A stretch of 12,806 nucleotides of DNA from Bacillota bacterium. Its GTDB lineage: Bacteria > Bacillota > Sulfobacillia > RBS10-35. The notes below the pieces were generated by a model. It made no database searches and was not told the DNA's origin. It saw only the letters and a list, made by a program, of their open reading frames with translations. The stretch lies in NCBI GenBank assembly GCA_029960865.1, contig JASBVX010000016.1, forward strand, positions 1 to 12,806, read 5' to 3'. Below are positions 6,251-12,806 of this stretch, piece by piece (position 1 is the first letter of the stretch; the number at the start of each line of letters is the position of its first letter). The position numbers were made by a program, and so were the translations under genes.

Positions 6251-7171
6251 ATGGGTGGGAAGCAAGGCGAGCGCGGGAACGTGGCGGTCCTGGTGGCGGT
6301 AGGGATGGCTTTTCTTTTGGGGAGCGCCGCCCTGGGAGTGGATGTGGCGGAAGCCTACCGGGTGAGAAATCACCTGGAAGATGTGGCAACGCTGGCGGCT
6401 CTGGCGGGCGCCCAGGTTCTTTATAAAGGAGAAGATGCGGCCAGAGCGGCTGCGCAAGCTACCGCCGGGGGCGGCACCCTGGGGTCGGAGGTGGATGTGA
6501 CAGGCGTCCAGGTTTTTGTGGAGTCGTCGCGGCAAGGAGGGCCCAAGGATCAGGTGCGGGTGAAAGCAGAGGGAGTGGCCCATTTCCGCTTTGCGCCAGC
6601 CCTTGGGTATCAGGAGCAGGCCCTCTCCTTTGAAGCAGCGGCCCGGGCGGGCCGCCTGCAAGGCCTTAGCGGGGTGGTTCCCCTTGGCATCCAGGATCAG
6701 GTGCTGGAGTTCGGAAAGGTCTATGAGCTGAAGTCCGATAACCCCATCTACCCCGGCAATTTTGGGGCCCTGGCGCCAGGAGACTTCGGGGCCAGCGAAT
6801 ACGAAAAGCTGATTCGGGAGGGTTACAACGGCTATCTCCAGGTGGGAGATCAGCTCTACACAGAACCGGGCAATATGAAGGGACCCACCAAAAAAGGCAT
6901 CCAGGCCCGCATCGCCAAAGATCCGGACGCCACCTGCGAGACGGTGCAGCCCAATTCTCCCCGGATCATCTATGTGCCCGTGGTGGATTTCAGCCAGGCC
7001 AAGGGACGCTCTCAGGTCCCTATCCTGGGGTTTGCCGCCTTCTTCCTCATCGGCACCGACGATGGGGCCACCGTGACGGGATGCTTCTTGCGCATGGCGG
7101 CTCCAGGGGATTGGGGCGACCTGGGTGAAGGCAACGATTACGGCACCTACGGCGTAGGACTGGTGCGCTAA
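6251..7171 (+). CDS. TadG-like Flp pilus assembly protein
   Basis: Protein of 306 residues whose first 60 match the TadE/TadG-like N-terminal family: RGNVAVLVAVGMAFLLGSAA forms one membrane helix (about 9-30). It is followed by DVAEAYRVRNHLEDVATLAALAGAQ, the amphipathic helix seen in these proteins. Residues about 75-306 are predicted outside the cell. This part contains a PLGI segment, a TEPGNM segment near 204-209, and two cysteines (C229 and C278) that could form a disulfide. It lacks the von Willebrand A domain found in many larger TadG proteins. The GAGGGGAGGG before the ATG is a good ribosome site. It is probably a minor pilus component or anchor; the exact role is inferred. Confidence 0.8.
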   Translation: MGGKQGERGNVAVLVAVGMAFLLGSAALGVDVAEAYRVRNHLEDVATLAALAGAQVLYKGEDAARAAAQATAGGGTLGSEVDVTGVQVFVESSRQGGPKDQVRVKAEGVAHFRFAPALGYQEQALSFEAAARAGRLQGLSGVVPLGIQDQVLEFGKVYELKSDNPIYPGNFGALAPGDFGASEYEKLIREGYNGYLQVGDQLYTEPGNMKGPTKKGIQARIAKDPDATCETVQPNSPRIIYVPVVDFSQAKGRSQVPILGFAAFFLIGTDDGATVTGCFLRMAAPGDWGDLGEGNDYGTYGVGLVR

Positions 7172-7198
7172 GAGCTTTTAGAGAGGAAGATCGTCTCC

Positions 7199-7927
7199 AT
7201 GGCCCGAGGATCTCTTTTGCGCTATCTCCTTCTACCGGCCTTGGTGGGCCTCCTGGTGACCGTGGCCGTCTACAAGTATCTCCCCGTGCCGGAAACCCAG
7301 GCGGCCCCCATGGAGACGGTGCAGGTGGTGGTGGCTAAACGGCCGATTCCCGCCCGCACCCTCTTGACGTCTGAGGATGTGACGGTGAAAGAGTTTCCCC
7401 GGGATTTCCTCCCCAAAGGGGCCGTCACCGACGTGGCGGATGCGGTGGGAAAGATGACGGTGGCGCCGCTGGCGGAAGAAGAAGTCATCTTGAAGGGCCA
7501 CCTGGCGGGTCCTGACGTGAAGCTGCAACTCTCCTTCCACATCCCCAAAGGGTACCGGGCCATGAGTTTCGGGGTTTCCGAGACGACGGGGGTGGCGGGC
7601 TTTGTGGAGCCGGGGGACCGGGTGGATATCATTTGGACCCTTGCCCATGACAATCAAGGGTTTCCTGAACCCAAGCCCCGTTCCCAGATCGTGGTGGAAA
7701 ACGCGTTGGTTCTTGCGGTGGGCCAGGATCCCACGGTGCGGACGAAAGATGGCCGTGGGCAGCTGGAGGGCTACACCAGTTTGACCTTGGCTTTGACCCC
7801 CGATGAAGCCCTGCAGGTGGCGCTGGCGGGGGAAGAAGGGACCCTGCGCTTTGTTCTGCGAGCGGCGGGGGATGAGGGGAAGGCGGGAAAGAAGGTGAAT
7901 ACCGTTGGTGACCTCCAGCCCCGTTGA
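7199..7927 (+). CDS. cpaB: Flp pilus assembly protein CpaB (RcpC/SAF domain)
   Basis: Membrane-anchored Tad assembly factor of 242 residues. An N-terminal membrane helix (about 8-28) precedes a SAF domain (about 41-103) with VQVVVAKRPIPARTLLTSED, the hallmark start of this domain in CpaB and flagellar FlgA. Residues about 110-235 fit the RcpC/CpaB C-terminal domain, including ETTGVAGFVEPGDRVDIIW and LALTPDEALQVALAGEEG. In diderm bacteria CpaB works with the secretin CpaC/RcpA; no secretin gene is present here, so it may act in the cell-wall zone. It ends 1 base before the ATG of the next gene. Confidence 0.9.
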   Translation: MARGSLLRYLLLPALVGLLVTVAVYKYLPVPETQAAPMETVQVVVAKRPIPARTLLTSEDVTVKEFPRDFLPKGAVTDVADAVGKMTVAPLAEEEVILKGHLAGPDVKLQLSFHIPKGYRAMSFGVSETTGVAGFVEPGDRVDIIWTLAHDNQGFPEPKPRSQIVVENALVLAVGQDPTVRTKDGRGQLEGYTSLTLALTPDEALQVALAGEEGTLRFVLRAAGDEGKAGKKVNTVGDLQPR

Positions 7928-7928
7928 G

Positions 7929-9128
7929 ATGCCGGTGAAGGTTCTGGTGGTGGATGATGCTCCGGCGGTGCGGGAAACGGTCAAAAAGATGCTGGAGCTT
8001 TATCCGGAGTTTCACGTGGTGGGGGAAGCAACCGATGGCCCGGAAGCGGTGGAGGCCTCCCAGAGCCTCCAGCCTGACGTGGTGGTGATGGACATCAATC
8101 TTCCCACCCTGGATGGGATTTCCGCGACGAGCGAGATCGTGAGGACGTCGGGGGCGGCCGTGGTGATGATCTCCGTGGAGGGGGAGACGGAATATTTTCG
8201 CCGGGCCATGAAGGCCGGGGCGAAAGATTACCTGGTGAAGCCCTTTTCCCCCGACGGTCTGGCGGAGGCCCTGCGGCGGGCGGTCGGAGATCGGCAGGTT
8301 TCGATGCGGGGAGCGGCCCTGGGGAAGGCGGCGGCGGTGGTGGGAGCCCGGGGAGGGGTGGGGGCCAGCACGGTGGCCCTTTACCTGGCTCTTTTGGCAG
8401 GAACGAAAGAGAAGCCCGCCTACCTGGTGGATGCCGATCTGGAGCTGGGGGGCCTGGAGCTCTTCCTGGATGTGGATCCACCTTTGACCTGGGAAGTGGT
8501 CGTACAAAAGGGATGGACCCGCCAACCGGAAAGAATCCGGGAAGGTCTGGGAGAGGCCGGGGAAGGGCGGGTGAAACTTCTGGGCGCCCCGTCCCTTCCC
8601 CATCTGGCCGATGTGGTGGATGGACCCCAAAAGCCGGAGGCGGGGCGCTCCTACGTGCGAGAGACCCTAGAGAGCCTCCGGTCCCTGGGAGGGCCGGTGG
8701 TCATCGACGGAGGGCGTGGCTTTCGGGAAGGCCAGCTGGAGGCGATGGAAGGGGCCCAGCTGGTGGTGGTGGTCACCACCCCCGGGGTCCACGCGGTGGC
8801 CGCGGCGCGCAAGGTGTTACTGGTTCTGGAAGAGGCTTTGGGAAAGACGGCGGGGGAAATGGCCGTGGCCGTCAACCGTTTCGATCCTGCCCAGCCACCT
8901 CCCTGGAGCGACCTGGAGGAGGCCCTGGGGCGACCGGTTTCCCTGCGGCTTCCCCTGGAACCTCTCTTGCCGGTGGCCGCCGATGAAGGGAAACCGCTTT
9001 TGCTGGAACAAAAGAAGAGTCGCTGGCTGGAAGCCTTGGAACCCTTTGTGGCCGAAACCTGGACCCGGGGCGAGGCCCCCTTGGAAAAGCCCCGGCGTCT
9101 TCTTCCCTGGCGGAAAGGAGGACGGTAG
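7929..9128 (+). CDS. cpaE: Receiver-domain / CpaE-type ATPase fusion (TadZ-like)
   Basis: Two-domain protein of 399 residues. The N-terminal CheY-like receiver (about 3-120) has D9-D10, phosphoacceptor D55 (VVMDINLP) and K104 (YLVKPF), so it looks able to accept phosphate, unlike the degenerate receivers of many CpaE/TadZ proteins. The second domain (about 134-385) is a ParA/MinD-type ATPase with GARGGVGAST at 139-148. The usual P-loop lysine is replaced by alanine, common among CpaE-like proteins, and VDADLELGGLELFLD follows. Such proteins localise the Tad machine at the membrane or pole. ATG 7929 fits the domain best, but GTG 7908 or TTG 7905, with GAAGGTG upstream, are possible starts overlapping cpaB. 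Confidence 0.88.
   Translation: MPVKVLVVDDAPAVRETVKKMLELYPEFHVVGEATDGPEAVEASQSLQPDVVVMDINLPTLDGISATSEIVRTSGAAVVMISVEGETEYFRRAMKAGAKDYLVKPFSPDGLAEALRRAVGDRQVSMRGAALGKAAAVVGARGGVGASTVALYLALLAGTKEKPAYLVDADLELGGLELFLDVDPPLTWEVVVQKGWTRQPERIREGLGEAGEGRVKLLGAPSLPHLADVVDGPQKPEAGRSYVRETLESLRSLGGPVVIDGGRGFREGQLEAMEGAQLVVVVTTPGVHAVAAARKVLLVLEEALGKTAGEMAVAVNRFDPAQPPPWSDLEEALGRPVSLRLPLEPLLPVAADEGKPLLLEQKKSRWLEALEPFVAETWTRGEAPLEKPRRLLPWRKGGR
9114..9121 (+). promoter_or_regulatory. Strong ribosome binding site for cpaF
   Basis: AAAGGAGG, nearly the full anti-Shine-Dalgarno complement, lies 7 bases before GTG 9129. It supports this GTG as the start even though the previous gene's TAG ends just one base before it. 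Confidence 0.7.
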
Positions 9129-10445
9129 GTGTCCCTCTACCAGAGGCTGGCGCCCAAACAGCTGGAGAAGGCGGCTCTTCCCGTGGAAAAGGCGCCCCCG
9201 GTGGATCCTCACCGGGAGCTGAAGCAGCGGGTGAAGAAAAGGCTGGTGGAAGAGCTAGGCCAAAAAGACGCCCAGGAAGACGAAGTGGTGAAGAAGATCG
9301 AGGAACTCTTACGCCAGGAAGGGGCCCCGCCTCTGGAGCTTCCTCGCCTGAGTGCTCTCTTGCGGGCGGAAGTCTTGGGCTACGGTCCCCTGCAGCCCCG
9401 CCTGGACGACCCCACCATCAGCGAGATCATGGTGAACGGGGCTAAAAGGATCTACATCGAGAAAAACGGGCGGCTCCAGAAAGCGCCGGTGGTCGAAGAC
9501 GATCAGCAGGTGCTCCACGTGATCGAAAGAATCGTGGCACCCCTGGGCCGGCGGATCGATGAATCCAGCCCCATGGTGGATGCCCGGCTTCCCGATGGCT
9601 CTCGGGTGAATGCCATCATTCCCCCGCTGGCCCTGGATGGGCCTTCCCTCACCATCCGCAAATTTGCCAAAGACCCCTATACCATTGAAGATCTCATCCG
9701 CTTCGGGACCCTCACCCGGGAGATGGCGGAGGTGCTGCGGGCGGCCGTCGGAGCCCGCCTGAACGTTTTGGTGTCGGGCTCCACCGGCTCCGGCAAGACC
9801 ACAACCTTGAACGTCCTCAGCTCCTTCATCCCGCCTGAGGAGCGGATCGTCACCATCGAGGATGCGGCGGAGCTCCAGCTCCAGCAAGAGCATGTGGTGC
9901 GGCTGGAGACCCGCCCTGCCAACCTGGAAGGGCGCGGGGAGATCACCATCCGCCAGCTGGTGCGCAATGCCCTGCGCATGCGGCCCGACCGGATCGTGGT
10001 GGGGGAGGTGCGGGGCGCCGAGACCCTGGATATGCTCCAGGCCATGAATACCGGGCACGATGGGAGCCTCACCACCGTCCATGCCAACAGCCCTAGGGAT
10101 GCCCTTTCCCGCTTGGAGACCATGGTCCTCATGGCGGGTATGGATCTTCCTTTGAGGGCCATCAGGGAGCAGATCGCCGCCGCCATCGATCTCATCGTCC
10201 ACCAGCAAAGGCTGCGGGATGGGAGCCGGCGTATCATGTACGTCACGGAGGTCCAGGGGATGGAAGGGGACGTCATCATCCTCCAGGATGTCTTCCAGTT
10301 CACCCAGGAAGGCATGGAAGGTCAGAAGGTGAAGGGTACCTTCCGCACCACCGGCATCCGGCCCAAGTTCTCCGATCAGGTGGCGGCGGCAGGTTACATC
10401 CTCCCGGCAGAGCTTTTCGGCGGCGCAGGGTGGATGAACCCATGA
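9129..10445 (+). CDS. cpaF: Tad pilus motor ATPase CpaF/TadA
   Basis: Cytoplasmic secretion ATPase of the type II/IV (VirB11-like) family, 438 residues, that powers pilus assembly and possibly retraction. Residues about 1-70 are charged helices; an N-terminal domain (about 75-180) has the family block DPTISEIMVNG at 94-104. The motor domain has Walker A GSTGSGKT (217-224), the Asp box TIEDAAELQL (242-251), the Walker B region RIVVGEVRGAE (288-298) with E293, and the His box GHDGSLTTVHAN (309-320). All catalytic elements are intact. The GTG start is set by the AAAGGAGG upstream. The TGA overlaps the tadB ATG (ATGA), linking motor and platform translation. Confidence 0.96.
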   Translation: MSLYQRLAPKQLEKAALPVEKAPPVDPHRELKQRVKKRLVEELGQKDAQEDEVVKKIEELLRQEGAPPLELPRLSALLRAEVLGYGPLQPRLDDPTISEIMVNGAKRIYIEKNGRLQKAPVVEDDQQVLHVIERIVAPLGRRIDESSPMVDARLPDGSRVNAIIPPLALDGPSLTIRKFAKDPYTIEDLIRFGTLTREMAEVLRAAVGARLNVLVSGSTGSGKTTTLNVLSSFIPPEERIVTIEDAAELQLQQEHVVRLETRPANLEGRGEITIRQLVRNALRMRPDRIVVGEVRGAETLDMLQAMNTGHDGSLTTVHANSPRDALSRLETMVLMAGMDLPLRAIREQIAAAIDLIVHQQRLRDGSRRIMYVTEVQGMEGDVIILQDVFQFTQEGMEGQKVKGTFRTTGIRPKFSDQVAAAGYILPAELFGGAGWMNP

Positions 10446-11428
10446 ATCCCTCGCTCTTGGCAGCAGGGGCTTTTCTGGCGGCCTTTCTGGCCACCTCCCT
10501 CCTTCTCCTGCTGGTGGAGGAGCGAAGGCGCCAGGCCCGCCAGGCCATCGAGGCTGCGCGAGCCGTCTGGGAAGGGATCCCCTTGGGGGAGGAGAAGAAG
10601 ACCCGGCCTCGCCCCTTTTGGGAGCGGTGGCGGGGCCGGGCCATCGAGGCGGCGGAACGGGTGGCCAGCGGAAAAGGCGAAGACTGGCGGCGGCGCCTTT
10701 CTCGCCAGCTGCGGCAGGCGGGTCTTTTGTGGAGACCGGAAGAATTCCTTGCCTTTCAGGCCACCATGGCCCTTCTGGGCGCGGGACTGTTCGCCCTTTT
10801 GCTGAGAAGCCTCTGGTTAGCCCCCGTGGGGTTTCTCCTGGGCTGGGTGGCGATGGGCCTTTACCTCACCCAGAAGAAGCACGAGAGGCTCTTGCAGGTG
10901 GAGCGGGACCTTCCCACGGCCCTGGACATGATGAGCGGCGCTTTGAAGGCGGGGAACAGCCTCCTCCAGGCCATGGAGACGGTGGCCCGAGAACTGGATA
11001 GCCCGTTGGGCCGGGAGCTGGAGCAGGTGATCCACGAGATGCGCCTCAACGTGAGCTTGGAGGATGCCTTGGCCAATCTCCTGGACCGGGTCCCTTCCGA
11101 CGACCTGGACCTCATGGTGACAGCCATCCAGATCCAGCGGCAGGTGGGAGGAAACCTGGCTATCATCCTGGAGACTATCGCCAGCACCATTCGGGGGCGG
11201 TTGCAGGTCCTGGCGGAGGTGAGGGTCCTCACCAGCCAAGGGAGGCTTTCCGGGTGGATCGTCGGCCTCTTGCCCGTGGCGCTCCTCCTCTTCATGGCCA
11301 TGGCCAACCCCTCGTATGTTCAACCCTTGTTCACCACCACCGTGGGGTGGGTGCTCCTCCTGGTGGGCCTTGTCTTGGAGGGGATCGGGGCCCTCATCAT
11401 CAGAAAGATCATCCAGATCGAGGTGTAG
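10442..11428 (+). CDS. tadB: Tad platform protein TadB (T2SSF domain)
   Basis: Inner-membrane platform protein of 328 residues, homologous to GspF/PilC halves. Hydrophobic segments lie at about 5-25, 107-121, 124-142, 269-287 and 300-322. The cytoplasmic T2SSF domain (about 155-265) has RDLPTALDMMSGALKAGNSL and QVGGNLAIILETIASTIRGR, both strongly typical of TadB. ATG 10442 is chosen for its ATGA overlap with the cpaF stop; a GTG at 10430 in the same frame would add four residues. It should pair with TadC, encoded next, and contact the CpaF motor. Confidence 0.94.
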   Translation: MNPSLLAAGAFLAAFLATSLLLLLVEERRRQARQAIEAARAVWEGIPLGEEKKTRPRPFWERWRGRAIEAAERVASGKGEDWRRRLSRQLRQAGLLWRPEEFLAFQATMALLGAGLFALLLRSLWLAPVGFLLGWVAMGLYLTQKKHERLLQVERDLPTALDMMSGALKAGNSLLQAMETVARELDSPLGRELEQVIHEMRLNVSLEDALANLLDRVPSDDLDLMVTAIQIQRQVGGNLAIILETIASTIRGRLQVLAEVRVLTSQGRLSGWIVGLLPVALLLFMAMANPSYVQPLFTTTVGWVLLLVGLVLEGIGALIIRKIIQIEV

Positions 11429-11431
11429 ATC

Positions 11432-12343
11432 ATGGCCCTTTTGCTCTTCTTCGTGTTCCTCAGCACCTCCCTCTTCAGCCTCTATCTCTTGATGCCTGCC
11501 GAACGGGAACAGGTGGTGCGAAAGCGCCTCAGGCGTCTGCAGACCTTTCACAGCGCCGCCGATGCCTATGAGGCCAAAGAGCTGGCTAAGCCTTTTTCCG
11601 AAAGAGTCCTGCGGCCCCTCTTCCAGAAATGGCAGGCGTTCATCTGGGCCCGGACCCCGGCCGCCGCCCGAGAGCGGGTGGGGCGCCTTCTGGCCCAAGC
11701 GGGCGAGGTGGAAGGCTCCAGCTCCTTCATGGCCCAGCGGGTGACATGGGGGGCAGCGGGGCTTCTGGGGGGCTTTCTCCTGGCGATGGCCCGGGGGTTT
11801 TCCTTGCCCCTTCTCCTGCTCATCATGGCGGCCTTGGGTTACATCCTCTCCCAGATCCCCCTCTTTCGCCTGCGGCAAAAGATCCAGCTGCGCCAGAGAG
11901 CCTTTCGCAAGGCTTTTCCCGATGTGTTGGATCTTCTTTCGGTCTCCGTGGAGGCAGGCCTTGGCTTGGATGGAGCCATGGGGAAGGTGGCGGCCAAATT
12001 CACGGGGCCCGTGGCGGAAGAATTCTCCCTGTACCTCCAGAGTGTTCGCCTGGGCATGGAGCGGGAGGCGGCCCTCAAAGGGCTGGCGGAACGCAGCGGC
12101 CTTCCGGAAGTGAAAAACTTTGTGGCCAGCCTCATCCAGGCGGAAAAGCTGGGGACGCCTTTGACAAGGGTCCTGCGGAGCCAGTCCGAAGGCCTTCGCC
12201 TGCAGAGGCGGCAACGGGCCCAGGAGCTCTCCTTGAAAGCCCCCATCAAGCTTCTCTTTCCCCTGGTCATCTTCATCTTTCCCACGATCTTTATCGTCCT
12301 TTTGGGGCCGGCGGCCTTGAGCATCTTTGCGACCCTCCGCTGA
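11432..12343 (+). CDS. tadC: Tad platform protein TadC (T2SSF domain)
   Basis: Second platform protein, 303 residues, paralogous to TadB. Hydrophobic segments are at about 2-20, 105-120, 124-145 and 270-300. The T2SSF part (about 160-270) has FPDVLDLLSVSVEAGLGLD and the later QAEKLGTPLTRVLRSQSEGLR, both family-typical. The conserved end KAPIKLLFPLVIFIFPTIF forms the last membrane helix. The ATG is 3 bases after the tadB TAG, with GAGGTG about 7 bases upstream. It is the last intact gene of the pilus block; the sequence after its stop is an RtcB-like remnant, so the operon probably ends here or just beyond. Confidence 0.94.
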   Translation: MALLLFFVFLSTSLFSLYLLMPAEREQVVRKRLRRLQTFHSAADAYEAKELAKPFSERVLRPLFQKWQAFIWARTPAAARERVGRLLAQAGEVEGSSSFMAQRVTWGAAGLLGGFLLAMARGFSLPLLLLIMAALGYILSQIPLFRLRQKIQLRQRAFRKAFPDVLDLLSVSVEAGLGLDGAMGKVAAKFTGPVAEEFSLYLQSVRLGMEREAALKGLAERSGLPEVKNFVASLIQAEKLGTPLTRVLRSQSEGLRLQRRQRAQELSLKAPIKLLFPLVIFIFPTIFIVLLGPAALSIFATLR

Positions 12344-12373
12344 GGTTGGACCCCGGCTGCTGTCCTTCTTAGA

Positions 12374-12387
12374 ATCACGGCCGTGAT
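12374..12387. repeat. Perfect 14-bp palindrome
   Basis: ATCACGGCCGTGAT is its own reverse complement and lies 30 bases after the tadC stop. There is no loop and no T run after it, so it is not a standard terminator. It could be a dimeric regulator site or chance; GC-rich DNA makes chance plausible. Confidence 0.5.
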
Positions 12388-12402
12388 GGACCATGGGAAC
12401 CC

Positions 12403-12806
12403 TTGCGGCCATTTTGGGAAAGCGTGCCCCCCAAGACCTTGGAGCAGCTCCACGATGTGGCACAACGGGCGGCTATGGCGGCCCTCATGGCCGATGCCCC
12501 AGAGGACCATCCCCTCTTTCGCTCCCCGGCCTGGGATGGCCTCCCCAAAAGGGAGCGGGAAAGCCTTAGGGAAGAGGCCCGCCGGCAGCTGGGAACCGTG
12601 GGGGGCGGAAATCACGGCGTGGAGGTTTTCGCCGCTGAGTCTGCTGCTAGCAGCAAAGGACCCTTTTTTCCACCATCCATGGGCCGGCCGGGTCATGGGG
12701 CGGCGCCACGCCCAACGGAGGGGCGGGAGGCCACCCAAAGGTGGCTGAGAGAGAAAGGTATCATCCTGCGGGGAGGAGACGTGGATGAGGCGCCCCAGGT
12801 CTACCG
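12403..12806 (+). pseudogene. RtcB-like RNA ligase remnant, runs off the right edge
   Basis: RtcB joins RNA ends in tRNA splicing and RNA repair and is normally about 380-480 residues. Here one open frame carries VPPKTLEQLHDVAQRAA and then QLGTVGGGNHGVEVF (about 12580-12630), the RtcB GxGNH block with a metal/guanylate-site His. The region that should follow, roughly 150 residues with most catalytic histidines, is absent. C-terminal pieces appear directly after: AGRVMGRRHAQR in another frame (near 12676-12716), then WLREKGIILRGG and DEAPQVY back in the first frame, like the RtcB end. The N-terminal DVHxG and DIGCG region is absent too, although GPRLLSF (12348-12368) just after tadC is a possible scrap of it. 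This looks like a decayed gene; a bad assembly is the alternative. Confidence 0.65.
12642..12655. repeat. Perfect 14-bp palindrome inside the RtcB remnant
   Basis: TGCTGCTAGCAGCA is its own reverse complement. It is followed closely by AAAGGACCCTTTTTT, which can itself fold as AAAGG/CCTTT, and ends in a run of six T. The pair sits where the middle of the RtcB gene is missing, so it may mark a deletion scar or act as a weak terminator. Confidence 0.5.

Noticed and set aside
7629..8630. A 333-residue minus-strand open frame over cpaB and the CpaE fusion
   Set aside because: It has low-complexity, His-rich content, no recognisable domain, and lies entirely opposite conserved genes.
10817..12463. 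A 548-residue open frame on the minus strand across tadB and tadC
   Set aside because: Its translation is rich in His, Pro, Gly and Arg with no family motif, and it mirrors two clear membrane-protein genes. Long antisense frames are expected in GC-rich DNA.
1..12806. CRISPR array, tRNA or rRNA gene, transposase
   Set aside because: No regularly spaced direct repeats, no tRNA-like cloverleaf and no transposase motif were seen on either strand by reading.

Overview
This window is a single-strand, tightly packed chromosomal segment from a GC-rich bacterium. All genes lie on the + strand, and most neighbours touch or overlap by a few bases. The best guess is a monoderm-type, probably thermophilic Bacillota relative (Clostridia or Limnochordia grade). 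Supports are frequent GTG/TTG starts with strong GGAGG-type ribosome binding sites, a DegS/DegU-like two-component pair, and a Tad pilus locus with no outer-membrane secretin. This placement is inference; Chloroflexota remain possible.

Region 1 (1-3707) is a shikimate-pathway operon: aroE, aroC, aroK, aroB. aroC is interrupted by two apparent one-base frameshifts about 40 bases apart (near 1680 and 1721). All conserved blocks of chorismate synthase are still present when the three frames are joined.

Region 2 (3704-5223) encodes a cytoplasmic DegS-like histidine kinase and a DegU/NarL-family response regulator. The kinase gene overlaps the aroB stop by 3 bases and the regulator gene overlaps the kinase stop by 3 bases, so the pair is probably on the aro transcript.

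Region 3 (5313-12343) is a Tad/Flp pilus locus: two Flp-type prepilins, TadE, a TadG-like pseudopilin, CpaB, a CheY-receiver/CpaE ATPase fusion, the CpaF/TadA motor ATPase, and the TadB and TadC platform proteins. The pilins are made as prepilins with a G/XXXXE-type cleavage site. CpaF powers assembly on the TadB/TadC platform, and the CpaE-like protein is a candidate localiser or switch. No prepilin peptidase and no secretin gene is present in the window.

Region 4 (12344-12806) holds a decayed RtcB-like RNA ligase remnant. It keeps the GGGNH block and C-terminal motifs but lacks the middle of the protein and a proper N-terminus. Two perfect 14-bp palindromes lie in this stretch. I see no tRNA, rRNA, CRISPR array or insertion sequence. 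The notable points are the broken aroC, the RtcB remnant, the intact receiver on the CpaE-like protein beside a DegS/DegU pair, and the coupling of aromatic biosynthesis genes to pilus genes.
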